Positions 49,004 through 62,585 of a stretch of DNA of 64,000 bases are shown here, one piece after another (the stretch's first letter is position 1; every line of letters begins with the position of its first letter). The notes under the pieces were generated by a model. That model was not told where the DNA came from. It saw only the letters and a program-made list of their open reading frames with translations, and made no database searches. The DNA is from Bradysia coprophila (lineage: Eukaryota; Arthropoda; Insecta; Diptera; Sciaridae), in the NCBI RefSeq assembly GCF_014529535.1, contig NC_050738.1:10439318-10503317 (forward strand), written 5' to 3'. The translations under genes and the position numbers were made by a program.

Positions 49004-50145
49004 TCAAAAAGATCCAATAAAGACAGTTGGAAAATATCCAGGAAGTTCTACCGACGGAATAGTTACGATTTTCTTAAAATTTTTGTAAAATGAAACTTCT
49101 TTGTTCCTGTTATGGGACGACAAATCATTAGATCCATTGATTGGAAAATTAACGTTACAGCTAATATGATCACCCTCTTTCCACGCTTCTCCGGTACGTA
49201 TTACTTGTTTACGGAACAGTACAGCTCCATCGTTCAAATAAACTAAAGATGTGTCAAGAATCGCGCTTCCTGAAGACTCTCTACCTGCCAATCCCATAGC
49301 AATGAAAGGCCCAATGTTCAGTACACACAAACTGAAGGATGGATTTGACGGTTCTAATTGATGAACCAACTGTGCAACCCCGTTGTGAGATTTGTCCTCA
49401 TTTTCCAAAATACCTTGGTTATGATGCGTTTTCAAATTTTCGGAAATTTGAAAAATGTCCTTGTCCACATTTAAAAGTAATCTCACTTTGCTGATTGGTG
49501 AAACCAATTTGTGAAGTTTTTCGATCTCATCCTCACACGCGACGATCATGCTTTGCTCTCTGGCAATATCTGTCATGAGGTCTTTTCTTCGGGCGCGCTG
49601 CTCGGACACTGTCGTCGATAGATGCGATATTTTTTCATCCTGACCATGGATTCTATTTTTCAAGTGGACAAGACAATTGTTCGCCAGATCACGTCGTCTG
49701 ATTGGCAGGTCGCATCCTTTATTGCATGTAATTTCTGTATCCGGATTGTTATTGCAAATGCTCCGATGGTTGTCCAAATTTTCCAATTTCACGGCCATGT
49801 TGCATCCATACTCCTCTGTAAATAAGAACGGAAAATAGTTGTGTTACGACCAACGACAGCTTAAAAAAAGAAAATTTAAGGTCACTTACCAAAATCACAT
49901 TTGATCTCCAGTCTACCTAGTAGATTACGAAGCAAACGACTCGGCTTTCTAAGTTGAGCCTTCCGTAACGGTTGTCGATCGATCGGACAATCTTTCTTTA
50001 GCAAAAGCCAATTCTTTATGCACTCCATACAAAAAAAGTGCTCGCACGGTGTCTCCACGGCATCTTGCAGAACCGATGCACAAATTTGACATAGAAGCTC
50101 GTTGTCCACCACTTCACCAACGAAACGCTCGACATCGTAACCCAT
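49004..50145 (-). CDS. RING/TRAF-zinc-finger/SPRY E3 ligase-like protein, array copy 4
   Basis: Exons 50145-49890 and 49815-49004, 355 aa. Its predicted protein is the consensus of the array, identical to copies 5, 6 and 7. All zinc-binding residues and the complete SPRY end PTVFIGSF are present. Confidence 0.92.
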
Positions 50146-53100
50146 TTTACTTGATCAAAGTGAGAAGATTTGTCCACTTAATGGTTATGAATGATCCAAA
50201 ATTTGCAAGATGAACTGAGCCAATTACTTTTTGATTTTTCTTTGATGAAATTTTTTCTTGAAAGTTTATTGTATCACGCCAAGAAATAAAAATTTTAACC
50301 GACTTTACTCGTCAGAGGCAGAACAATGAATGACTATTGTATCATTTCTGAAAACATTTGGCACTGATTACCATAAATATTTATGTCAGATACTGTCGCC
50401 ATCTGCTTGCCAGTTCTCTGGTCAAAAAATTCAGTATTTTTGTGAGTTGGTAGTGCTGACAAGCTTCAGAGTAATGTAGAAATTAGTTTGCGTTGAGAAT
50501 TGGTAGCAATAATTTCATACTTATACAATATGTACCTCAAATGATGTGTTACAGCAAAAATATGCAATGTTGAAAATTGATTTTCAGTTGGCAGCACTGA
50601 TTTCATTTAGTGCTGCATCAGACTCTCTTTGTTCAAGAGATGTTAAAGTACCACAGCGTTACCGTCTCGAAACAGTATTTTGTCCTTCCACTGATTCAAA
50701 TCATTGTTGCCAACTCATAACTCAGCCCACGTTTTTCTTCTACATGTCGTATTGGCTATTTTCACTATTCACAATTTAAAAAACAAATCATTTGTTAAGA
50801 TATTTAAAATTTTGATCAAATTGTCCATGAAAATATTGTTTGTGCGATCTCGGTGTGTTTGGGACTAAACCTACCTTGCCCGTTTCTCTTCTATATACTC
50901 ATTGAAGAGTGAATCATAACTCGCTGATCCATGAAGCAATCGTCTCCTCCTCGTCTTTTCTACCTCTTAACAAATTCATTCCTGAACCCAATATCACATT
51001 TGTAGTCTTAAGAGAAAGACGCACAGGGGTTTATAGGGTCTACGGATTATCTGTGCAAGAAAAGAAATTTCGTCCATTGATCCATCGTTCACTCAGAGTC
51101 CCAGCGTCAGTTTTTCACCATATTCAAGACTTCAACCGAGCTAAAACAGAACAATGAAGACCACGAAGGAAGGGCCATATTCTAAGTCCAAGTCGTCCAA
51201 GTACAGTCAAATCCGCGTAAAAACGCAAGAGCGAATTAAACAAAAACAAAAAATTGTCCGAGTCTCGTTTATCCCTATCTCTTAAGACGACAAATGTGAT
51301 ATTGGGTTCAGGATGACTTACTCCATTGTCACATTCATCGACTCGACACTCATCTACACAATATTTTCAATATTGCAGACAGCAACTTTAATTCAAAAAT
51401 GCTATTGTATGGCCGAAATATTAAATTTCAAAGTTGGAAAATTCGCTTGAGCTATCGACTTCATTTTTACGGAGATAACTCGCTCACAAGCGACAACAAC
51501 ATAAGTAAAAGCCTTAACTACAATAACCCGTCGAAAAAATCCATTACGCTCGTTTGGTGTAAACATAAACCACAAGCTTGTAAAAATGTGTCACACCCTA
51601 GTAGAACTGTTCCGGAATAATGTATAATGCAATACAGTGCACTCATAAGACAACGATAAAACGATGGAAATTCCATGGAATATTCCATCGATGTATCGTT
51701 GTTTATGTGTCCGTATTGGATTAAAACGAGAGTGAAAGAGGTGACATTCTTTCGGAAGAGTTCAACTAGGCAATTTGTATACCTTCTTTTGAAATTTCAA
51801 CGATAATTTTCGTTTCTACTTTGGCGTGTTATTCGTCAAAGGGTCTTATACAGAAGTCAAAAGCAGGTAAAAAAATGTTAAATGACGTCAAGTTTCTCCG
51901 AGGTTGAGAAGTGAAATTCCAATTTTATTCTACATTTTTAGATCGAGATTTCAGAGTTTTACGATTGGGTCCGAGCGTTTTTTAAAAGGCGTACGGACTT
52001 CATCTTGAGCCAAAATCAAAACTTTACATAAAGCAACAATTCAGTCAGTAAACTGACCAAAAAAGCTGTAAACTTTTCCAATCTCAATGGCGTGCTTAAA
52101 CTGCTCGAACTTAAACTGTAATGGCGAACGAAAGTACCAATAACAGAAAATCTGATAAAGACCTTCTGTTCTGTTGTTAGCCAATAAATACTGCTTTCCT
52201 CCACTTTCAAAAACAGATCAAATTTACTGATTGTTTAAAGCCAAAGTACAAGCGGCTGCTGAATTTTGCCTTACTGGATTGACTAATTTCGAAACTATTG
52301 AACCATAGGATCTAGGAGCATCTTTCAGAATTTTTTGAATTTCACATCTTTGTTCAATCTTTTATTCGTAATCTGAACATACACACTAGCTGCACGAGCT
52401 ATCGCCAGTTTAGATCGGTTAAAAGTTGGCTGAAACATTGAATTTTAAAGTTTGGAAATTTGTATGGGGAATAACAGCTTTTTATAGGTTTTGCGTCTTG
52501 AAGCTGTATGTGTCAGCCCACCGATATCAGTTCTTTTGTAAGTGGAGAAAAGGACCTGTGCCACCCTCCAATATAAGTGGTCTTCTGTCGATTGTAAGCA
52601 ATTCTCGTAACAGGTCACATTTGTCCTGAAAATTTTTCAGGTCAGGTCAACCAGTAATGTTTGGGACAAATTTTCACTCGAACCGGAAATGAGTAAACCT
52701 GATTCGAAGCATGTCAAGTGAAATCAGGTCGAACCTTAATAGTTGGTATGATTTTTCCATCGCCATCGGGTCGCGCATGCAGATCTTCGTGTGATATTTT
52801 CTGATTTCGAAAGATGGAAAACATTTGATCTGCGGCTTTTGTTTTTGAGTGATATAGAAGTGTGGCTGATGGATGTAAGCCTCAACGACTATCACTGTCT
52901 CCCGGAATCCAGAATTCATTGGTTCAGAAATGTATTGGTTCTTCATTAAAATAAAATATTTTTTAGAGCAAATTTTTTTATTCAATTTTCGATATTTATT
53001 ACAACAAATGTAAAAGTAGAGTAAAAATCACAATAAATATTCTTGTAAGCCTTGAAAATACATACATTTAAAAGTTTCAGTCCAAAAATTTCACTTGTTG

Positions 53101-53157
53101 CCTCGCTTCAGGGCAGACTAAATTCCACGACCGACTTAATCTTCTTATGTAAACAAT
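50146..53157. other. Array spacer 4
   Basis: 3012 bp, with the 65-bp deletion and with the 22-bp segment retained. The inverted-end element is at 50980-51313. No gene supported. Confidence 0.7.
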
Positions 53158-54299
53158 TCAAAAAGATCCAATAAAGACAGTTGGAAAATATCCAGGAAGT
53201 TCTACCGACGGAATAGTTACGATTTTCTTAAAATTTTTGTAAAATGAAACTTCTTTGTTCCTGTTATGGGACGACAAATCATTAGATCCATTGATTGGAA
53301 AATTAACGTTACAGCTAATATGATCACCCTCTTTCCACGCTTCTCCGGTACGTATTACTTGTTTACGGAACAGTACAGCTCCATCGTTCAAATAAACTAA
53401 AGATGTGTCAAGAATCGCGCTTCCTGAAGACTCTCTACCTGCCAATCCCATAGCAATGAAAGGCCCAATGTTCAGTACACACAAACTGAAGGATGGATTT
53501 GACGGTTCTAATTGATGAACCAACTGTGCAACCCCGTTGTGAGATTTGTCCTCATTTTCCAAAATACCTTGGTTATGATGCGTTTTCAAATTTTCGGAAA
53601 TTTGAAAAATGTCCTTGTCCACATTTAAAAGTAATCTCACTTTGCTGATTGGTGAAACCAATTTGTGAAGTTTTTCGATCTCATCCTCACACGCGACGAT
53701 CATGCTTTGCTCTCTGGCAATATCTGTCATGAGGTCTTTTCTTCGGGCGCGCTGCTCGGACACTGTCGTCGATAGATGCGATATTTTTTCATCCTGACCA
53801 TGGATTCTATTTTTCAAGTGGACAAGACAATTGTTCGCCAGATCACGTCGTCTGATTGGCAGGTCGCATCCTTTATTGCATGTAATTTCTGTATCCGGAT
53901 TGTTATTGCAAATGCTCCGATGGTTGTCCAAATTTTCCAATTTCACGGCCATGTTGCATCCATACTCCTCTGTAAATAAGAACGGAAAATAGTTGTGTTA
54001 CGACCAACGACAGCTTAAAAAAAGAAAATTTAAGGTCACTTACCAAAATCACATTTGATCTCCAGTCTACCTAGTAGATTACGAAGCAAACGACTCGGCT
54101 TTCTAAGTTGAGCCTTCCGTAACGGTTGTCGATCGATCGGACAATCTTTCTTTAGCAAAAGCCAATTCTTTATGCACTCCATACAAAAAAAGTGCTCGCA
54201 CGGTGTCTCCACGGCATCTTGCAGAACCGATGCACAAATTTGACATAGAAGCTCGTTGTCCACCACTTCACCAACGAAACGCTCGACATCGTAACCCAT
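53158..54299 (-). CDS. RING/TRAF-zinc-finger/SPRY E3 ligase-like protein, array copy 5
   Basis: Exons 54299-54044 and 53969-53158, 355 aa, same predicted protein as copy 4. Its 3' flank carries ACAACAAATG near 53001, the form shared with copies 6 and 7. Confidence 0.92.
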
Positions 54300-57200
54300 T
54301 TTACTTGATCAAAGTGAGAAGATTTGTCCACTTAATGGTTATGAATGATCCAAAATTTGCAAGATGAACTGAGCCAATTACTTTTTGATTTTTCTTTGAT
54401 GAAATTTTTTCTTGAAAGTTTATTGTATCACGCCAAGAAATAAAAATTTTAACCGACTTTACTCGTCAGAGGCAGAACAATGAATGACTATTGTATCATT
54501 TCTGAAAACATTTGGCACTGATTACCATAAATATTTATGTCAGATACTGTCGCCATCTGCTTGCCAGTTCTCTGGTCAAAAAATTCAGTATTTTTGTGAG
54601 TTGGTAGTGCTGACAAGCTTCAGAGTAATGTAGAAATTAGTTTGCGTTGAGAATTGGTAGCAATAATTTCATACTTATACAATATGTACCTCAAATGATG
54701 TGTTACAGCAAAAATATGCAATGTTGAAAATTGATTTTCAGTTGGCAGCACTGATTTCATTTAGTGCTGCATCAGACTCTCTTTGTTCAAGAGATGTTAA
54801 AGTACCACAGCGTTACCGTCTCGAAACAGTATTTTGTCCTTCCACTGATTCAAATCATTGTTGCCAACTCATAACTCAGCCCACGTTTTTCTTCTACATG
54901 TCGTATTGGCTATTTTCACTATTCACAATTTAAAAAACAAATCATTTGTTAAGATATTTAAAATTTTGATCAAATTGTCCATGAAAATATTGTTTGTGCG
55001 ATCTCGGTGTGTTTGGGACTAAACCTACCTTGCCCGTTTCTCTTCTATATACTCATTGAAGAGTGAATCATAACTCGCTGATCCATGAAGCAATCGTCTC
55101 CTCCTCGTCTTTTCTACCTCTTAACAAATTCATTCCTGAACCCAATATCACATTTGTAGTCTTAAGAGAAAGACGCACAGGGGTTTATAGGGTCTACGGA
55201 TTATCTGTGCAAGAAAAGAAATTTCGTCCATTGATCCATCGTTCACTCAGAGTCCCAGCGTCAGTTTTTCACCATATTCAAGACTTCAACCGAGCTAAAA
55301 CAGAACAATGAAGACCACGAAGGAAGGGCCATATTCTAAGTCCAAGTCGTCCAAGTACAGTCAAATCCGCGTAAAAACGCAAGAGCGAATTAAACAAAAA
55401 CAAAAAATTGTCCGAGTCTCGTTTATCCCTATCTCTTAAGACGACAAATGTGATATTGGGTTCAGGATGACTTACTCCATTGTCACATTCATCGACTCGA
55501 CACTCATCTACACAATATTTTCAATATTGCAGACAGCAACTTTAATTCAAAAATGCTATTGTATGGCCGAAATATTAAATTTCAAAGTTGGAAAATTCGC
55601 TTGAGCTATCGACTTCATTTTTACGGAGATAACTCGCTCACAAGCGACAACAACATAAGTAAAAGCCTTAACTACAATAACCCGTCGAAAAAATCCATTA
55701 CGCTCGTTTGGTGTAAACATAAACCACAAGCTTGTAAAAATGTGTCACACCCTAGTAGAACTGTTCCGGAATAATGTATAATGCAATACAGTGCACTCAT
55801 AAGACAACGATAAAACGATGGAAATTCCATGGAATATTCCATCGATGTATCGTTGTTTATGTGTCCGTATTGGATTAAAACGAGAGTGAAAGAGGTGACA
55901 TTCTTTCGGAAGAGTTCAACTAGGCAATTTGTATACCTTCTTTTGAAATTTCAACGATAATTTTCGTTTCTACTTTGGCGTGTTATTCGTCAAAGGGTCT
56001 TATACAGAAGTCAAAAGCAGGTAAAAAAATGTTAAATGACGTCAAGTTTCTCCGAGGTTGAGAAGTGAAATTCCAATTTTATTCTACATTTTTAGATCGA
56101 GATTTCAGAGTTTTACGATTGGGTCCGAGCGTTTTTTAAAAGGCGTACGGACTTCATCTTGAGCCAAAATCAAAACTTTACATAAAGCAACAATTCAGTC
56201 AGTAAACTGACCAAAAAAGCTGTAAACTTTTCCAATCTCAATGGCGTGCTTAAACTGCTCGAACTTAAACTGTAATGGCGAACGAAAGTACCAATAACAG
56301 AAAATCTGATAAAGACCTTCTGTTCTGTTGTTAGCCAATAAATACTGCTTTCCTCCACTTTCAAAAACAGATCAAATTTACTGATTGTTTAAAGCCAAAG
56401 TACAAGCGGCTGCTGAATTTTGCCTTACTGGATTGACTAATTTCGAAACTATTGAACCATAGGATCTAGGAGCATCTTTCAGAATTTTTTGAATTTCACA
56501 TCTTTGTTCAATCTTTTATTCGTAATCTGAACATACACACTAGCTGCACGAGCTATCGCCAGTTTAGATCGGTTAAAAGTTGGCTGAAACATTGAATTTT
56601 AAAGTTTGGAAATTTGTATGGGGAATAACAGCTTTTTATAGGTTTTGCGTCTTGAAGCTGTATGTGTCAGCCCACCGATATCAGTTCTTTTGTAAGTGGA
56701 GAAAAGGACCTGTGCCACCCTCCAATATAAGTGGTCTTCTGTCGATTGTAAGCAATTCTCGTAACAGGTCATATTTGTCCTGAAAATTTTTCAGGTCAGG
56801 TCAACCAGTAATGTTTGGGACAAATTTTCACTCGAACCGGAAATGAGTAAACCTGATTCGAAGCATGTCAAGTGAAATCAGGTCGAACCTTAATAGTTGG
56901 TATGATTTTTCCATCGCCATCGGGTCGCGCATGCAGATCTTCGTGTGATATTTTCTGATTTCGAAAGATGGAAAACATTTGATCTGCGGCTTTTGTTTTT
57001 GAGTGATATAGAAGTGTGGCTGATGGATGTAAGCCTCAACGACTATCACTGTCTCCCGGAATCCAGAATTCATTGGTTCAGAAATGTATTGGTTCTTCAT
57101 TAAAATAAAATATTTTTTAGAGCAAATTTTTTTATTCAATTTTCGATATTTATTACAACAAATGTAAAAGTAGAGTAAAAATCACAATAAATATTCTTGT

Positions 57201-57311
57201 AAGCCTTGAAAATACATACATTTAAAAGTTTCAGTCCAAAAATTTCACTTGTTGCCTCGCTTCAGGGCAGACTAAATTCCACGACCGACTTAATCTTCTT
57301 ATGTAAACAAT
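54300..57311. other. Array spacer 5
   Basis: 3012 bp, the same length as spacer 4. It carries GGTCATATTT near 56767, the form of spacers 1 and 2, whereas spacers 3, 4 and 6 have GGTCACATTT. This mosaic pattern points to exchange between units. No gene supported. Confidence 0.7.
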
Positions 57312-58453
57312 TCAAAAAGATCCAATAAAGACAGTTGGAAAATATCCAGGAAGTTCTACCGACGGAATAGTTACGATTTTCTTAAAATTTTTGTAAAATG
57401 AAACTTCTTTGTTCCTGTTATGGGACGACAAATCATTAGATCCATTGATTGGAAAATTAACGTTACAGCTAATATGATCACCCTCTTTCCACGCTTCTCC
57501 GGTACGTATTACTTGTTTACGGAACAGTACAGCTCCATCGTTCAAATAAACTAAAGATGTGTCAAGAATCGCGCTTCCTGAAGACTCTCTACCTGCCAAT
57601 CCCATAGCAATGAAAGGCCCAATGTTCAGTACACACAAACTGAAGGATGGATTTGACGGTTCTAATTGATGAACCAACTGTGCAACCCCGTTGTGAGATT
57701 TGTCCTCATTTTCCAAAATACCTTGGTTATGATGCGTTTTCAAATTTTCGGAAATTTGAAAAATGTCCTTGTCCACATTTAAAAGTAATCTCACTTTGCT
57801 GATTGGTGAAACCAATTTGTGAAGTTTTTCGATCTCATCCTCACACGCGACGATCATGCTTTGCTCTCTGGCAATATCTGTCATGAGGTCTTTTCTTCGG
57901 GCGCGCTGCTCGGACACTGTCGTCGATAGATGCGATATTTTTTCATCCTGACCATGGATTCTATTTTTCAAGTGGACAAGACAATTGTTCGCCAGATCAC
58001 GTCGTCTGATTGGCAGGTCGCATCCTTTATTGCATGTAATTTCTGTATCCGGATTGTTATTGCAAATGCTCCGATGGTTGTCCAAATTTTCCAATTTCAC
58101 GGCCATGTTGCATCCATACTCCTCTGTAAATAAGAACGGAAAATAGTTGTGTTACGACCAACGACAGCTTAAAAAAAGAAAATTTAAGGTCACTTACCAA
58201 AATCACATTTGATCTCCAGTCTACCTAGTAGATTACGAAGCAAACGACTCGGCTTTCTAAGTTGAGCCTTCCGTAACGGTTGTCGATCGATCGGACAATC
58301 TTTCTTTAGCAAAAGCCAATTCTTTATGCACTCCATACAAAAAAAGTGCTCGCACGGTGTCTCCACGGCATCTTGCAGAACCGATGCACAAATTTGACAT
58401 AGAAGCTCGTTGTCCACCACTTCACCAACGAAACGCTCGACATCGTAACCCAT
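57312..58453 (-). CDS. RING/TRAF-zinc-finger/SPRY E3 ligase-like protein, array copy 6
   Basis: Exons 58453-58198 and 58123-57312, 355 aa, same predicted protein as copy 4. Its upstream spacer has the 22-bp deletion otherwise seen only beside copy 1. Confidence 0.92.
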
Positions 58454-61443
58454 TTTACTTGATCAAAGTGAGAAGATTTGTCCACTTAATGGTTATGAAT
58501 GATCCAAAATTTGCAAGATGAACTGAGCCAATTACTTTTTGATTTTTCTTTGATGAAATTTTTTCTTGAAAGTTTATTGTATCACGCCAAGAAATAAAAA
58601 TTTTAACCGACTTTACTCGTCAGAGGCAGAACAATGAATGACTATTGTATCATTTCTGAAAACATTTGGCACTGATTACCATAAATATTTATGTCAGATA
58701 CTGTCGCCATCTGCTTGCCAGTTCTCTGGTCAAAAAATTCAGTATTTTTGTGAGTTGGTAGTGCTGACAAGCTTCAGAGTAATGTAGAAATTAGTTTGCG
58801 TTGAGAATTGGTAGCAATAATTTCATACTTATACAATATGTACCTCAAATGATGTGTTACAGCAAAAATATGCAATGTTGAAAATTGATTTTCAGTTGGC
58901 AGCACTGATTTCATTTGTTCAAGAGATGTTAAAGTACCACAGCGTTACCGTCTCGAAACAGTATTTTGTCCTTCCACTGATTCAAATCATTGTTGCCAAC
59001 TCATAACTCAGCCCACGTTTTTCTTCTACATGTCGTATTGGCTATTTTCACTATTCACAATTTAAAAAACAAATCATTTGTTAAGATATTTAAAATTTTG
59101 ATCAAATTGTCCATGAAAATATTGTTTGTGCGATCTCGGTGTGTTTGGGACTAAACCTACCTTGCCCGTTTCTCTTCTATATACTCATTGAAGAGTGAAT
59201 CATAACTCGCTGATCCATGAAGCAATCGTCTCCTCCTCGTCTTTTCTACCTCTTAACAAATTCATTCCTGAACCCAATATCACATTTGTAGTCTTAAGAG
59301 AAAGACGCACAGGGGTTTATAGGGTCTACGGATTATCTGTGCAAGAAAAGAAATTTCGTCCATTGATCCATCGTTCACTCAGAGTCCCAGCGTCAGTTTT
59401 TCACCATATTCAAGACTTCAACCGAGCTAAAACAGAACAATGAAGACCACGAAGGAAGGGCCATATTCTAAGTCCAAGTCGTCCAAGTACAGTCAAATCC
59501 GCGTAAAAACGCAAGAGCGAATTAAACAAAAACAAAAAATTGTCCGAGTCTCGTTTATCCCTATCTCTTAAGACGACAAATGTGATATTGGGTTCAGGAT
59601 GACTTACTTTATTGTCACATTCATCGACTCGACACTCATCTACACAATATTTTCAATATTGCAGACAGCAACTTTAATTCAAAAATGCTATTGTATGGCC
59701 GAAATATTAAATTTCAAAGTTGGAAAATTCGCTTGAGCTATCGACTTCATTTTTACGGAGATAACTCGCTCACAAGCGACAACAACATAAGTAAAAGCCT
59801 TAACTACAATAACCCGTCGAAAAAATCCATTACGCTCGTTTGGTGTAAACATAAACCACAAGCTTGTAAAAATGTGTCACACCCTAGTAGAACTGTTCCG
59901 GAATAATGTATAATGCAATACAGTGCACTCATAAGACAACGATAAAACGATGGAAATTCCATGGAATATTCCATCGATGTATCGTTGTTTATGTGTCCGT
60001 ATTGGATTAAAACGAGAGTGAAAGAGGTGACATTCTTTCGGAAGAGTTCAACTAGGCAATTTGTATACCTTCTTTTGAAATTTCAACGATAATTTTCGTT
60101 TCTACTTTGGCGTGTTATTCGTCAAAGGGTCTTATACAGAAGTCAAAAGCAGGTAAAAAAATGTTAAATGACGTCAAGTTTCTCCGAGGTTGAGAAGTGA
60201 AATTCCAATTTTATTCTACATTTTTAGATCGAGATTTCAGAGTTTTACGATTGGGTCCGAGCGTTTTTTAAAAGGCGTACGGACTTCATCTTGAGCCAAA
60301 ATCAAAACTTTACATAAAGCAACAATTCAGTCAGTAAACTGACCAAAAAAGCTGTAAACTTTTCCAATCTCAATGGCGTGCTTAAACTGCTCGAACTTAA
60401 ACTGTAATGGCGAACGAAAGTACCAATAACAGAAAATCTGACAAAGACCTTCTGTTCTGTTGTTAGCCAATAAATACTGCTTTCCTCCACTTTCAAAAAC
60501 AGATCAAATTTACTGATTGTTTAAAGCCAAAGTACAAGCGGCTGCTGAATTTTGCCTTACTGGATTGACTAATTTCGAAACTATTGAACCATAGGATCTA
60601 GGAGCATCTTTCAGAATTTTTTGAATTTCACATCTTTGTTCAATCTTTTATTCGTAATCTGAACATACACACTAGCTGCACGAGCTATCGCCAGTTTAGA
60701 TCGGTTAAAAGTTGGCTGAAACATTGAATTTTAAAGTTTGGAAATTTGTATGGGGAATAACAGCTTTTTATAGGTTTTGCGTCTTGAAGCTGTATGTGTC
60801 AGCCCACCGATATCAGTTCTTTTGTAAGTGGAGAAAAGGACCTGTGCCACCCTCCAATATAAGTGGTCTTCTGTCGATTGTAAGCAATTCTCGTAACAGG
60901 TCACATTTGTCCTGAAAATTTTTCAGGTCAGGTCAACCAGTAATGTTTGGGACAAATTTTCACTCGAACCGGAAATGAGTAAACCTGATTCGAAGCATGT
61001 CAAGTGAAATCAGGTCGAACCTTAATAGTTGGTATGATTTTTCCATCGCCATCGGGTCGCGCATGCAGATCTTCGTGTGATATTTTCTGATTTCGAAAGA
61101 TGGAAAACATTTGATCTGCGGCTTTTGTTTTTGAGTGATATAGAAGTGTGGCTGATGGATGTAAGCCTCAACGACTATCACTGTCTCCCGGAATCCAGAA
61201 TTCATTGGTTCAGAAATGTATTGGTTCTTCATTAAAATAAAATATTTTTTAGAGCAAATTTTTTTATTCAATTTTCGATATTTATTACAACAAATGTAAA
61301 AGTAGAGTAAAAATCACAATAAATATTCTTGTAAGCCTTGAAAATACATACATTTAAAAGTTTCAGTCCAAAAATTTCACTTGTTGCCTCGCTTCAGGGC
61401 AGACTAAATTCCACGACCGACTTAATCTTCTTATGTAAACAAT
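58454..61443. other. Array spacer 6
   Basis: 2990 bp, the shortest spacer. It has both the 65-bp deletion and the 22-bp deletion (join near 58917). A private change, TACTTTATTG near 59606, replaces TACTCCATTG of the others. No gene supported. Confidence 0.7.
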
Positions 61444-62585
61444 TCAAAAAGATCCAATAAAGACAGTTGGAAAATATCCAGGAAGTTCTACCGACGGAAT
61501 AGTTACGATTTTCTTAAAATTTTTGTAAAATGAAACTTCTTTGTTCCTGTTATGGGACGACAAATCATTAGATCCATTGATCGGAAAATTAACGTTACAG
61601 CTAATATGATCACCCTCTTTCCACGCTTCTCCGGTACGTATTACTTGTTTACGGAACAGTACAGCTCCATCGTTCAAATAAACTAAAGATGTGTCAAGAA
61701 TCGCGCTTCCTGAAGACTCTCTACCTGCCAGTCCCATAGCAATGAAAGGCCCAATGTTCAGTACACACAAACTGAAGGATGGATTTGACGGTTCTAATTG
61801 ATGAACCAACTGTGCAACCCCGTTGTGAGATTTGTCCTCATTTTCCAAAATACCTTGGTTATGATGCGTTTTCAAATTTTCGGAAATTTGAAAAATGTCC
61901 TTGTCCACATTTAAAAGTAATCTCACTTTGCTGATTGGTGAAACCAATTTGTGAAGTTTTTCGATCTCATCCTCACACGCGACGATCATGCTTTGCTCTC
62001 TGGCAATATCTGTCATGAGGTCTTTTCTTCGGGCGCGCTGCTCGGACACTGTCGTCGATAGATGCGATATTTTTTCATCCTGACCATGGATTCTATTTTT
62101 CAAGTGGACAAGACAATTGTTCGCCAGATCACGTCGTCTGATTGGCAGGTCGCATCCTTTATTGCATGTAATTTCTGTATCCGGATTGTTATTGCAAATG
62201 CTCCGATGGTTGTCCAAATTTTCCAATTTCACGGCCATGTTGCATCCATACTCCTCTGTAAATAAGAACGGAAAATAGTTGTGTTACGACCAACGACAGC
62301 TTAAAAAAAGAAAATTTAAGGTCACTTACCAAAATCACATTTGATCTCCAGTCTACCTAGTAGATTACGAAGCAAACGACTCGGCTTTCTAAGTTGAGCC
62401 TTCCGTAACGGTTGTCGATCGATCGGACAATCTTTCTTTAGCAAAAGCCAATTCTTTATGCACTCCATACAAAAAAAGTGCTCGCACGGTGTCTCCACGG
62501 CATCTTGCAGAACCGATGCACAAATTTGACATAGAAGCTCGTTGTCCACCACTTCACCAACGAAACGCTCGACATCGTAACCCAT
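61444..62585 (-). CDS. RING/TRAF-zinc-finger/SPRY E3 ligase-like protein, array copy 7
   Basis: Exons 62585-62330 and 62255-61444, 355 aa. The predicted protein equals copies 4-6. A few silent base changes are visible in its second exon (for example near 61582 and 61732), so it is a distinct copy and not an exact duplicate of its neighbours. Confidence 0.92.
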
